From Ypsolopha sequella (taxonomy: Eukaryota > Arthropoda > Insecta > Lepidoptera > Ypsolophidae): a DNA stretch of 64,000 nucleotides. The stretch spans positions 25,151,045-25,215,044 of the forward strand of contig OW203990.1 of NCBI GenBank assembly GCA_934047225.1, in the 5' to 3' direction. Below, piece after piece: positions 11,828-22,403 of the stretch (positions are counted from its first letter, which is position 1; each line of letters begins with the position of its first letter). The position numbers and the translations under genes are program-made. The notes under the pieces were generated by a model. That model was not told where the DNA came from. It was given only the letters and a program-made list of their open reading frames with translations, and ran no database searches.

Positions 11828-12108
11828 TTATGACCCCGCGTGCCACGAGCGGTTGGTCGGAGTATGAATTTTAATCCACTGTCCTTCACTTGTTAAATGA
11901 AAGTTGGGTGGTTCATGATTGTGATGTTCGTTTTTTTCAATTACAACGATTTCATTTTTCTTGGTCTTGACGTACGCTTTGCAGCTTTTTTGTACTCTGC
12001 TAGAACAGTACCACCTTCTTGCATTTGATCTAGAGTCTTTGTGACTGTATGAATATTTGTTGAATAACAACAGCGGATACTTTCCCATTTTCGATGGTAT
12101 GAGTATTG
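11828..12108 (-). CDS. mod(mdg4): FLYWCH zinc-finger terminal exon
   Basis: Follows a TTATTTCAG acceptor; phase 1, joint codon NCA, then ILIPSKMGKYPLLLFNKYSY. About 93 residues to the stop at 11828. Signature: WYC, C-x7-C, then HHNHEPP, then HLTSEGQWIK. After the usual end of the family (WIK) it runs on for 13 extra residues (HTPTNRSWHAGS). The stop falls only about 20 bp from the end of repeat R, so the extension may be read-through into repeat-flanking DNA. An internal ATG is not needed as a start, because the frame is open back to the acceptor. Confidence 0.87.
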
Positions 12109-12198
12109 CTGAAATAATAAAACTATCATGGAATTAAATGAAACTTGAGAATAATTCATGGTTTATTAAACAGACGGCTTACCTCAATGTCTACAACA

Positions 12199-12344
12199 AT
12201 CGGGATAGCCGACCAGTTTCAACGGATTCAGACTGCCTTCTTCAGGGCGACACGACGTAAGATGCAACATGTCGTCGCGTCAGCGTCTTTACTCGCCCAG
12301 AAGAAGTCAGTCTGAATCTGCTGAAACTGGTCAGCTAGCCCGAT
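12199..12344. repeat. Palindromic MITE (family B, copy 1)
   Basis: Arms 12199-12250 and 12293-12344 are inverted copies (ATCGGGATAGCCGACCAGTT against its complement). The family has a second, tighter copy at 32430-32599 containing the same 'CTGAAACTGGTC' text. Confidence 0.88.
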
Positions 12345-12852
12345 CATATAGGAAGAGGTGAGCCATTTGTTCACATCGTAATTAAACTAAATTAACTATG
12401 CTGCACTTTAAACAAGCCATTCTTGTAATGTATTGATTATTATTCTTTGTTGTAACGCATTTTTTTTTTGCTGGAATAAGGACATTTTATTTAAATTTTG
12501 GAACAAAAGGTTTGACTGTTTTTTAGACTATTTTTTGATTATATTTGCCAGTAAAAGACAGGAATTATATTTTTTATGAATATTCTTTTATTTATTTGAG
12601 TTACATATTTCGTCGGGTCTTAATTTAAAAGTAGGATGTACAAACTCTACAGGAGGGTAAATTTAAGTTTTCGATGAGCATATCTTTATTGTCCTAACTA
12701 ATCAGATTTGATATTTGGCTCGAAGATACATCTTTGCGTTAAAAATATAACGCTTTGGAAGTTATTCCTAAGCAATCATTTTAAGTATTTTAAAAGTCAC
12801 ATGTGACATTTCATCGGATTTTTGGAAAAGTGCACATCCGATATTGTTATCT

Positions 12853-12948
12853 GAATATTTTATTAATATCATATTGGTAATGTTACAACCAACAATGGGA
12901 ACTGAATATCATATTGGTAATGTTACAACCAACAATGGGAACTGAACT
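12853..12948. repeat. Short direct duplication
   Basis: ATATCATATTGGTAATGTTA... through AACAATGGGAACTGA occurs twice in tandem, with a unit of about 42 bp, followed by a partial third AACTGAACAATGGGAA. The surrounding 12350-13340 is AT-rich with no gene. Confidence 0.85.
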
Positions 12949-13341
12949 GAACAATGGGAATATTTAACATTATTTTATATTGTAAATGCTATTTATTCAT
13001 CTATTTATCATTATAATCAAGATGACATTAGCATGGCATAATTAATCTATAAGAGCATCCCAAAAAACTTAGGTTACAGAAATAAAATAAATCCAATAAC
13101 AAGTATCACAAAAGAAATTATCTTGAAAATAATGAAGGATTCTAATAGAACGCTCTCTTTTCTTAGAAAAAATACTTGAACTTTTTTACTCTTCATTACA
13201 CACTCGGCTCCATTACGCTCTCGCCTTCGACTCAAGATGCAATCGAGCCTTGTGTGTAATGACCAACTTAGCTCACTTGTATCGTAATGTACTATTTTCA
13301 TCCTGTCAGGTTGATCAGCTCGCACTTTGACTTCCCTTATT

Positions 13342-13590
13342 AGAGTCCAGTGGCATGCACAGAACTTTTTGCTATAGCAATAAAAAAAATATGAAAAAAA
13401 TTTAAATATCACTTTGAAAAAAAAAAATTGTATGACGCCAGGGTAGACAATGTCTACCCTAGAGTGAAAATTTCCAATACAACTTTTTTTTTTTCAAAGT
13501 GATATTTAAATTTTTTCACATTTTTTTTATTGTTATTCTTGACCAATTGCTTGCTTTTCCAGCACAAAGTTCTGTGCACGCCACTGTTAG
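13342..13590. repeat. Large palindromic element
   Basis: AGAGTCCAGTGGCATGCACA at 13342 is inverted near 13560-13587. The inner arms (AAATTTAAATATCACTTTGA and its complement) flank a small GGGTAGACAATGTCTACCCT palindrome at the centre. Foldback MITE. Confidence 0.85.
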
Positions 13591-13840
13591 AGTCCATTGA
13601 ACTTTCTCGTTAGATGTATTTTTTATTCAATTTTTATTTGCCAGCAGGCTCTTGAAATCCCAAAATTACTCTGTCATCATTTCTTGCACTGTATAAGGCT
13701 CTATTTCACATTTCGCGCATCGTGCTACACATACTTTTAATTCCGTCCAAGTACAATTTTGTCGAATCTTGTCGTACATCATGTGATTCCACTAGCGGAA
13801 ACAAACTGACATGATTACATTGATAACAGACACTTTATGA

Positions 13841-14511
13841 CTATGACTTTGAGACTATGACTCTATGTTTGTGTTCATATTTTCCCCGTTTATCTTCTTC
13901 TACAATAGTGTCACCGTCATATTTCTTCCATGATGTAGTTACTATACGGTCGCTTGTAGATAGGGTATTCAAGAACATGGTTTTGCATACTCTTATCTTC
14001 TCTTTATTCAGAGGAAGATAATAGATAAATGTATTTTCGCGGTTGTGTTTTATTATTTCCGTGGTTTGGCGACGCTTTGGGACCTTTCGAGTATATTTTA
14101 AAACATATTCCCACTGTCCCTTCCGGCAACCCAATTCCCAAAACTTGCTGAAAATATGTAAACGTTGGGCGTCTGTAATTTTTTCGGAACACTTAAGATG
14201 GCAGCCGCTAGAACAGGGTCCTTTTATTTGCTTCTCTAATATGAATTTTCCTCTTTGGTTTGTGAAACTCTTCCCTTTATTTTTAAGCAATTTTCTTTGT
14301 GTTACTTGCCAATGTTCTTTGCACTGTGATCTTTTTTTTCCTTTTTCGGTCTTGTAAGTATTTTTACGTGTTTGTATAGAGGTTGGTGTAACCACTGTAA
14401 CAGTTGATGCTGTGGATTGTGTCGATAAGATTCTATAAAAGTCATCATTATTTAATATTGAAATAGGGCTTATAGAACCAGGTTGGCGCGAAAGCGGTGA
14501 TTCACATTTAC
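13841..14511 (-). CDS. Terminal exon with Cys-rich 'KCSEKI' domain of unknown function
   Basis: Follows TTTATTTTCAG; open in phase 1 from 14511 (joint codon NGT) to a stop at 13841, about 223 residues. Residues 1-45 are Ser/Thr-rich. Then comes a basic stretch (KRSQCKEHWQVTQRKLLKNK), then C-x3-C-x3-C around CSSGCHLKCSEKITDAQR, IFSKFWELG, YYLPLNKEKIRVCKTMFL, and a charged tail. I recall this domain from many insect uncharacterised and transposon-associated proteins, where a DDE-like region often follows; here the exon stops before any such region. The phase matches the FLYWCH exons on both sides, so it may be another C-terminal module of the same locus. It could instead be a truncated element. 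Confidence 0.65.
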
Positions 14512-14699
14512 CTGAAAATAAAAAATCAAAGTGGCATGCATGAGCTTAAACAAAAAAAACAAAGTTAAGTTTTAAAGTAAAACCTTTACTAAATATAAAT
14601 ACTATTAATGGCCAAAAGATGCATTAATATCAAGCGAGGTAAGTACCGAGCTTTTTTTAAGAACATCCAACATCAAAAATAAAAAAGATTACGTTAAAT

Positions 14700-14857
14700 T
14701 ATTATTAGAGTGCATTACAAACTTACAACTTATCAGAAACAAATTTCAAAGCACAAATATTTTGAAAAATGTCTGAGGAATTTTTTCAAAAATATTTGTG
14801 CTTTTAAATTTGTTTCTGATTAGTTGCAAGTTTGTAATGCACTCTAATAATAATAAG
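14700..14857. repeat. Palindromic MITE
   Basis: ATTATTAGAGTGCATTACAA near 14702 is inverted as TTGTAATGCACTCTAATAAT near 14833; arms are about 65 bp. It lies in the intron upstream of the KCSEKI exon. No further feature was seen up to 15335. Confidence 0.87.
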
Positions 14858-15337
14858 AGTATTCAAAGCGATGGATTTCGCAATAAAAACATATAATCTA
14901 AGCTTACGTTTATAATTTTTTTATGTGTCGAGTCAAGCAAATCCCCAAAAAGTGCTTATGTGTCGAATGTATCACTTACAACAAAAACCAAATAGACATT
15001 ACGATGTATGTGACGCATCCGAAAATTATGAAATTTATTAAATGGTGAGAAAAGTTGTATGTGGTACATCCGACAAATAAAATACCGTCTTGATTATTTT
15101 AATAAAGTGAAGGATGTGGCAAATACTACCACTATTATCGTACACAAAATAAGCTGTGGAAATATATTTGTTAATGGGTCTACGTTTATTGAAGACCATT
15201 TGAACTATAGTACGTATGGGAACAAAAATATCTTTTTATGATTTAGAAAAAAATATAATCGAACCTTGTTCCTGATCACTAACCGAGTTTCCGGTATGAA
15301 TTCGGGCGGTTGATTAAATTTCATCTTATATATATAA

Positions 15338-16639
15338 CCCGTGTCCAATAATTTCGAATACAAATCTTTTTTCATTCATCACCATAACGTATTTATATTT
15401 AGAATGTTGAGATATTTGAAATTTGATGTCATATATTGTCATAAATAAACAACAAAAGTATAAAAGGCCAAATATTTCTAGTATTGATTTAATCCAATAT
15501 GAAGCACTTACGTGACGCGGTTGTTACGAAATTTCTCAAAGGCGACAGTCCGGGTGCGATTTTTAGGGCGTTAAAAGTCTTCGGGATAAAACGTAAATTT
15601 GTTTACACTACTATCAAATGTTACAAGGAAACATCCTCGTTGGAGGATAGGAAGAGATCTGGCCGGCCACGTTCAGTAAGGACAGCTAGCGTATTGAAAG
15701 TGGTAAGAGAACGAATTCGGCGAAAACATCATCGCTCTGTGCGAAAACTTGCTGCAGATTTGAAGATATCCAGAGGATCGGCGCACAACATATTGAAAGT
15801 AGACCTCGGGTGTCATGCTTACAAAAAACGCAAAGTCCATGGTATTTCCGAAGCGACCAAGAAAAAGAGATTAGATCGATCGAAATTGTTACTTGCTTGG
15901 CACGCAAGGGACGAGTTTGTTTTTTCTGACGAGAAACTTTTCGTTTTAGAACAACCTCACAACTCGCAAAATGACCACTTGTGGGCAGCAAGGTTAAAGG
16001 ACATCCTGGAGAGTGAGAGGAGTGTCCCAAGGTTCCAGAGTGCGCCGTCGGTGATGGTATGGAGAGCAGTTTGCAAAAGAGGCAAACTTCCTTTGATATT
16101 CATTGATAAAGGAGTTAAAATCAAATGCTCAGTATTATAAATCGGAAGTATTGGAGAAAATTGTTGAGCCAAGGTTGAAAAGATTGTATGGAGATGATTA
16201 TTACATCTTTCAACAAAATGGAGCCCCGTCGCACACGGCGAAAGCAGTTCAAGAGTGGTGCGAGGCCAATTTGACCAATTTTTTAAAGTAAACTGAGTGG
16301 CCTCCCAGCTCACCAGACTTGAACGTATTGGATTATTTTGTATGGTCGTACATGCTATCAAAACTGAACGACTACAAAATCAAAAATATGGACCATTTCA
16401 AAAAAGTTATTCAGAAGATTTGGGATGAAATACCAATGGAAACGGTGCGTGCTGCGTGCGACGGGTTTGAAAAACGTTTGAAGCTTTAAAGGTTAAAGGC
16501 GGAGTCATTCCAAAACATTTACTGTAAATATTAGACATATTTATGGTACTTTAAAAATATAATACATTTTACTAAGAAATCTGTAGATTTATTTATTTAA
16601 TAGCACTTTTAAAGTGTATCCAAACTTATTGGACACGTA
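15338..16639 (+). mobile_element. mariner (maT/DD37D-like) transposon with matching TIRs
   Basis: The left end ACCCGTGTCCAATAATTTCG matches the inverted right end TACGTGTCCAATAAGTTTGG. Both ends sit in TA-rich sequence, consistent with TA insertion. It contains one transposase pseudogene. The spacing between the second and third catalytic positions is about 37 residues, with Asp in the third (DLNVLDYFVW), which suggests the maT group. Confidence 0.85.
15499..16488 (+). pseudogene. mariner-family transposase, inactivated
   Basis: Cut-and-paste transposase. The N-terminal paired HTH (AIFRALKVFGIKRKFVYTTI) and linker GRPRS are present, followed by a second HTH (ADLKISRGSAHNIL). Catalytic motifs: FVFSDEKLF (first Asp present), IFQQNGAPSH (second Asp replaced by Asn), SPDLNVLDY (third Asp present). 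A frameshift near 16120 separates the first 213 codons from the next segment. A second frameshift near 16285 ends that segment before WPPSSPDLN. The remainder continues to FEKRLKL. The element cannot supply its own transposase. Confidence 0.88.
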
Positions 16640-16689
16640 TATATATTTTTTTTTATTATTTTTTATTAACTAGGTTCAAAGATATCAGC

Positions 16690-16895
16690 CATCAGCCCGT
16701 ATTCGTCCACTGCTGGACATAGGCCTCCCCAATATTACGCCACTCTTGGCGGTTATCAGTCATCCTCATCCAGCCGCCACTCGCAACGTCCTTCAGATCG
16801 TCAGTCCAGCGGGCAAGAGGGCGGCCTACGCTGCGCTTTGCTGTACGTGGTCTCCATTCCAATGCCTTACGGCCCCAACGGACAAGGCTTATCAA
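16690..16895 (-). mobile_element. 3' end of an RTE-type LINE (reverse transcriptase C-terminus)
   Basis: The minus-strand peptide contains GRPLARWTDDLKDVA and EWRNIGEAYVQQWTNTG, the typical last residues of lepidopteran RTE-clade endonuclease/reverse transcriptases. It is followed on the plus strand by the hallmark CTGCTGGACATAGGCCTCC. The 5' part is lost: upstream text changes abruptly to another repeat near 16890. Confidence 0.75.
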
Positions 16896-16904
16896 AACAA
16901 TAAT

Positions 16905-17035
16905 ATAATATATCGTCACGACATGAATCCCCCACGAGGTGACAGAGGTGTTCCGAGTGTGAACTGTGAAATGCAAGTCACAGTTCACACTCGGTACACC
17001 CGCGTTTCACCGACGATTATTACGTCGCCTTAAGG
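16905..17035. repeat. Short interspersed repeat S (copy 1 of about 4)
   Basis: CGACATGAATCCCCCACGAG, an internal GTGTGAACTGTGAAATGCAA / TCACAGTTCACACTCGG hairpin, then CCGACGATTATTACGTC. Relatives are at 35925-36030 (plus) and, inverted, at 30300-30400 and 62280-62415. SINE- or MITE-like; class unknown. Confidence 0.75.
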
Positions 17036-17039
17036 TGGG

Positions 17040-17987
17040 CCATTTCGCTCAACTGCCAATAAATGCTTTAGGTGTTTGTGACGTCCTGATGGCTTTGATC
17101 TCAATGAAACTGCACACATCTCAATATATATTTCCCTTCTCCCCCACACCGCACTTGGACCCATCCCTCATCAAGAGGTGCAAGATGGTGATATATTCAA
17201 AAAGCGCCGAATTTGTGAAATGGTTTCAGGTAAAAACTGTTTTCCATGTTTATTTACAGAAAAGTGTACAAAATATGAACGTCGTCTGTATTTCTCTCTT
17301 TTTTATTTCCAGTATAGATAAAAATTATACAATTTGCAAAACTTTGCGAAAAACGAGGCAATATTCACGATATCCTGACACCTATTACTATGGTGTTTTT
17401 GCTTCAAATTTTGCTTTTTGGGCTGTATAGAGACGTAGTTAGATGACACTAGATAACACATAATTGAAAAAAAAAATACGAAGAAAATAAGCTGTTGACT
17501 TCACATTCAGTTTTTACTTTTTGTATGAATCTTAAGAAAAATCCAGGCGTAAAGGGGCCTGTTATGAACATACATCATGACGCGACCAACTCCAGACAAT
17601 ACAATCGTGCCGATTTTGTCGCGGACGCAAAATTAAAAACTTGTTTCAGGAGTAACCACCTTTTGACAAGACTGTGGAAGTTTTCAAACATTTAATCTAG
17701 TTTACATTTTAGATGTTTGACTCGTATTAATTTTTTTATTTTATCTAAAACAAAAAAAGCACAATCAGCTACACTTTTGGTAAAAAACCGTTAAATTTAC
17801 GTATTTTAGGGGTTTGTTGTTAAGATATTACTCAAATTTTACGATTTTAAATTCGAATTAAACATAGACCTAGATAATGTTAATGGAATCAGCCTAAAAT
17901 ATCATAATAACATTTCATAGACACCCCATAATGTGGTGACAGCGTTTGTATGGAGGTTTATGTGACGCCTCTTAGCTGCCATCTTGT
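17040..17987. other. Non-coding, no recognised feature
   Basis: AT-rich on both strands. The frames at 16966-17430 and 17495-17695 have no domain and no convincing start or splice context. Confidence 0.45.
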
Positions 17988-18235
17988 TCAATATTTCACC
18001 CAATTACCAGTTTGAGTCAAAACGTAATTAGGTGATCCATGGTTGTGTGCAACATTCGCTTCAATCACGAAGTCAAGCTGATCGCGCTTAGATCTGACGA
18101 AGGCCTTACATTTTTTCCGGACTCTGCTAGAACAGTACCACACTCTTGAATCAGACATACAGTTGTTGTGACTGAAGGAATAGTTCTTGTACAACAGAAT
18201 CGGATATCTACCATGTTTCGATGGTATCAGGATTG
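17988..18235 (-). CDS. mod(mdg4): FLYWCH zinc-finger terminal exon
   Basis: Acceptor TTTTCAG, phase 1 (joint NCA), about 82 residues to the stop at 17988. It starts ILIPSKHGRYPILLYKNYSF. Counting the joint codon as residue 1: W33, C35, C43, H64, H66, the complete FLYWCH ligand set. The ending VLTQTGNWVKY is typical of the family. Close in sequence to the exons at 2232, 11828 and 28100, which share the IPS-x-x-GK/R-x-P-LLL opening. Confidence 0.9.
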
Positions 18236-19189
18236 CTGAAAAGTTAGAACGAAATTTTTATCCTGAAACTTTTTTCTATCATAGCTTTAAAAAATAAATT
18301 TGGTAAGTACCAAAAAAGGTGCGAAATTAGAGTTCAAATGATGAAGACTGCACAACATGCAGAACTTTAAAAGACAACGCATTTTTGAAAGGAATTATTT
18401 CAAGGGCCTGTAATTCTGTTTAGCTTAATATGTAAGTTGTTATATTTCTTTTAATTCTAATTATGTATATATAATACGAAAACTTAATATTACTTCTTAT
18501 ATACTTGAATAAAGGTACAAAAATTCAATAAAATCCTGGTTCAAAAATAATTTTATTACAGATTTATGCAAAACAAAAGACAATCAAAATTTATGTTCTG
18601 GCATGACGTCAATGAGTAGCCGTACGGGCACAAAATAGATACTACCAGAAGGCAGACTCCATCCAACAAGCGAAAACAGCACACATGCATAGACGCGTAT
18701 GTATGATGATCTCGGCAGAATTTCGTATTGGTATTCGACCGACTTCGACCGAGATCGTCGTACTTACGCATCTATGTGTGCGTGCGCCTGTTTGCGGAGT
18801 GAACTTTCTGTAAGTGGTTATTTTGTGGTACGGGGGAGTGGTTACAGGCAGTTGCGTATTAGATTTTAGCGGAAGTCCTTGGAAAGACTGATAAGCGCCT
18901 CGCCTGATATCACTCTCTCAGTTTCATCCCAAGTCTTATCGACCCTTTCCATCAGGCGCGATAATGCCCAAGCGTAAGCCCAATGCGCGTAAAAAAAAAA
19001 ACAATTTACTTACAACTTATTGTACGTACTGCTTCCGAGCAGAAGGTCTTCTTTTTTCCCATAAACAAAGTTATGGGCTTCGACTAGTGTGACTAAAATT
19101 AATTGTTGATGTACTTTTCGAAAATCGTAGAGCAGCTACAATTTTCTTTTCTCGGTTATTCTTTGTTTAGGGGTCTATAAACTTCTTCA
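18236..19189. other. Non-coding, no gene seen
   Basis: AT-rich until about 18590. Then comes a mixed-composition block to 19000 with a small palindrome (GATCTCGGCAG... / ...CTTCGACCGAGATC near 18710-18755). Possibly an eroded element; unidentified. Confidence 0.4.
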
Positions 19190-19401
19190 AAGATTTCAAT
19201 TGTTTTTCTGGTACCTGGTAGCTCCTAAGGTAGAAATAAAACAGAAAGAGAGACAAAGTACAACAGAAAAATAGAATTTTGTTCAACAATTAAAAAAGAT
19301 TTCAGTTGTTTTTATGGTACCTGGTAGCTCCTAAGGTAGAAAGAAAACAGAAAGAGAGACAAAGAACAACAGAAAAAAAATTGAAAATTGTACAACAATT
19401 A
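19190..19401. repeat. Tandem duplication, about 106-bp unit, two copies
   Basis: GGTACCTGGTAGCTCCTAAG and the following AACAGAAAGAGAGACAAAG occur twice, 106 bp apart. The unit sits directly before the zinc-finger-like minisatellite. Confidence 0.88.
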
Positions 19402-19499
19402 AAAAAGAAAAGGTAGGTGGTCTTGTATTTGCACGGCGGCGTTCCTCAGTTGTAAGAGTTCTGATGTGGTTCTTGATCTTGACACGTCCATCTTCTCTT

Positions 19500-20690
19500 T
19501 ACTGATGAATTGAACATAAACATGAAAACACACACAGGAGAAAAGACTTTGTTAATTCTGGATTTTCTCCTGTGTGGGCTGTCACGTAAATGTGACATTT
19601 CCATTTTCCACAATGACTGACGAAGGAAACATACACATGAAAACACACACAGGAGAGAAAGCTTGAGCATTTCTGGATTCTCCCCTGTGTGTGTTTACAC
19701 GGGTACGTTAGGTTTTCTTTTTTATTTGACATACGAATTGAACAAACACATGAAAACACACACAGGAGAGAAAACTTAATAATTTCTGGATTCTCCCCTG
19801 TGTGTGTCTTCACGGGTACATGTTATATTTTCTTTTTTACTTGACTGATGAATTGAACATACACATGAAAACACACACAGGAGATAATCTTAATACTTTC
19901 CGGATTCTCCCCTGTGTGTGTTTACACGGGTGCGTTAGGTTTTCTTTTTTACTTGACTGAAGAATTGAACAAACACATGAAAACACACACAGGAGAGAAA
20001 ACTTAATAATTTCTGGATTCTCCCCTGTGTGTGTCTTCACGGGTACATGTTATATTTTCTTTTTTACTTGACTGATGAATTGAACATACACATGAAAACA
20101 CACACAGGAGAGAAAACTTGAGCATTTCTGGATTCTCCCCTGTGTGTGTCTCCAAGGGTACATGCTAGATTTTCGTTTTTGCTTGACTGATGAATCTAAC
20201 ATACACATGAAAACACACAGGAGAGAAAACTTGAGCATTTTTGGATTCTCTCCTATGTGTGTCTTCACGGGCACATATTAGATTTTCTTCTACTCCACTG
20301 ATGAATTGAATATACACATGGAAACACACACGGGAGAGAAAGCTTGATTACTACTGGATTCTCCCCCGTGTGCGTCTCCGCGGGTACATTTTAGATTTTC
20401 TTTTTTACTTGTCTGATGAAATGAACATAAACATGAGAACACACAGGAGAAAAGGCATTTGTTTTTCTGGCTTTTTTCACATGTATGTGTTTTTTTCTTT
20501 GTTTAGTTTCGTAATCACAAACATTGTGACGTTGTTCTTGTTTTCTGGATTCTCCGTGCTAGATTTTCGTTTTTGCTTGACTGATGAATTGAATATACAC
20601 GTGAAAACACACACAGGAGAGAAAACTTCAGTATTTCTGGATTCTCCCCTGTGTGTGTCTTCGCAGATATATATATATAAGTGCGAGAAG
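19500..20690. repeat. Minisatellite of about 10 units carrying zinc-finger-linker sequence on both strands
   Basis: Units of roughly 110-118 bp (the last interval is longer) contain ACATGAAAACACACACAGGA GAGAAAAC, which reads H-M-K-T-H-T-G-E-K on the plus strand, the C2H2 zinc-finger linker. About 20 bp later each unit has CTCCCCTGTGTGTGTCTTCA, whose complement reads V-K-T-H-T-G-E-N-P. Each unit is therefore an inverted pair of linker sequences. Around 20550 the plus frame reads FRFCLTDELNIHVKTHTGEK, close to half a C2H2 finger. No unit gives a full finger with both cysteines, and frames change between units, so this is repeat DNA derived from, or converging on, a zinc-finger gene rather than a working gene. 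Confidence 0.85.
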
Positions 20691-21232
20691 GAGTCGCGCC
20701 CTAATGTTTCCATACCATTTAAAAAGGTTAATAGACTTAGCAGAAATCACAAACTTATCACCTACAAATTAAGATATGCTAGTCGACATAAAAAGAAACT
20801 GATCTCACCTTTTTCAAAATTAAGTTTACATTCCTCAAGTCGATTAAAAATGGCTATAAAAATTTATAATAAACTACCAAAATCTATCATCGAGGAAGAA
20901 AACAACACAAGCTTCCTCACAAAATTGAAGTCTCTACTTATTACCAAAAGTTATTATAATATAAACGAATACCTTACAGATAACCTTTCTTCTTAAAACT
21001 GTCTAATAAACAAATCTAATACATACCTATATTACATGCTAAATATTTAATTATACTGTTATAAATTGCCTACTACTTAAATAATATGAATGTCTTCACC
21101 TCTCCTACGCCAGATTGCTGTGCCCAACAGGGTCTACAAATGTTTTAAAGCTACATATTTACATAAATCTAAGACCATGTACTACCATTTGTGGAACACA
21201 ATAAACATTATTGTATTGTATTTTATTGTCCA
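20690..21232 (+). mobile_element. LINE 3' end: reverse-transcriptase C-terminal fragment and tail
   Basis: The plus-strand frame ending at 20996 reads KLITYKLRYASRHKKKL, then SSRLKMAIKIYNKLPKSI, then FLTKLKSLLITKSYYNINEYL, the usual last part of a family of insect non-LTR reverse transcriptases. A 3' UTR follows, with ACACAATAAACATTATTGTA TTGTATTTTATTG at 21198-21230. The catalytic RT domain is missing. Confidence 0.72.
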
Positions 21233-22150
21233 AATTGTATGAAACAAAACTGAAAAATTAAGTTGGTTGAGTATTCGGGGATGTAACTATAAAACTACAT
21301 TGCAATCTGCGTTTTCAATATTTGTTGTTTCAAAACAGCATATGGTGCATAAGATACAGAAATTACAAATTTCCAACTACTTTGGTCTTTGAGATACACC
21401 CCGTAACAAAAATGGTCTAAAAATGACAACTTTGATAGCTCCCATTGCGTTATTTTTGAAGATTAAAAAAAATGCATTTATACTCTAATCAAAGAGCTTT
21501 AGACAATGTCACCCCATATGCTAAAGTAAGAAAAAATATGTTTTTTCGGCTCTGTTTTCATTTATAAGGCCCCCTCTGAAAAATAATTTAATTATGTTCT
21601 TAATTCAATATTCGGTTTTGGGTCAACATTTTACACAACATATCAAAATTTGAGGTCTCTACCTTTTTCCGTCTAGGAGATAGAGACTCGTGACATATGG
21701 TCGGACTGCAGAAAGGGCTTTGCCCTTCGGTCACGGAACCCTAAAAAACTAAACAAAAAATGATACAATAGAATATAGAACTCAATAGGTACAGAAAATA
21801 GAAAACAAGAAAATAAATATAAAGACAAAAAGGAATGGGTAATAATAATCAATAGTACATACAATAAAACAGTAGAACCCGGTGTGTCTGTACATTGAAG
21901 AAAATTAATAATATTTTTATTACTGTTTAGAAAGGGTCACGCCCTCTCTGTAAGGGGGTGATATAATTTCTTAAGAAAGTAATAGAAGAGTAACAATTCA
22001 GCAATTTTTAGAATGCTTTTCTGTCTGTCTGTCTATTTGTTCACGCACATCTCCGAAACCACTGAACGGATTTGGATACCCCTGTTCAACATAATGAGGA
22101 AGAGTCACGATTTTTGTTAAGTATGTAGATCGATGACAGTAAAAAAAACA
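21233..22150. other. Non-coding; fragments of dispersed repeats
   Basis: Positions 21670-21755 end in CGGTCACGGAACCCTAAAA, the terminal part of the GGGTTCCGTA-type repeats. Positions 22015-22110 have CTGTCTGTCTGTC... ACCACTGAACGGATTTGGAT, a common lepidopteran repeat motif also seen at 28905-28985. No gene. Confidence 0.5.
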
Positions 22151-22403
22151 TGACTTATGGTGAAAAAAATATCCAAATCGGACAAGAAATGTCGAAAGTA
22201 CAGCAATTTTACTGTAGCAGTTCAAATAACGCCCGCCAGTACCAGCCGCGAGCGCGTGACGTCATCCCACACATACCCGGGGCGCGACCCCGCACGCGCT
22301 CTTCAGTTCTGTAGGTGTACTCTGTTTCCCGCGCAGTTCTTGAGCTGTGCTTGTCACGGTCGCTTTGTTATAGATTTATTGTTGTGTATCAATATCCTTA
22401 AAA

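Noticed and set aside
16746..17033. Plus-strand frame of 95 codons over the RTE/repeat S junction
   Set aside because: Antisense to the LINE reverse-transcriptase end; explained by two repeats placed side by side.
19500..20690. Functional C2H2 zinc-finger gene
   Set aside because: Linker words recur but full C-x2-C ... H-x3-H fingers are never completed and frames shift between units.
20370..20996. A single 208-residue plus-strand protein combining zinc-finger-like and LINE parts
   Set aside because: The first half is minisatellite and the second half is a LINE reverse-transcriptase tail; the joined frame is accidental.
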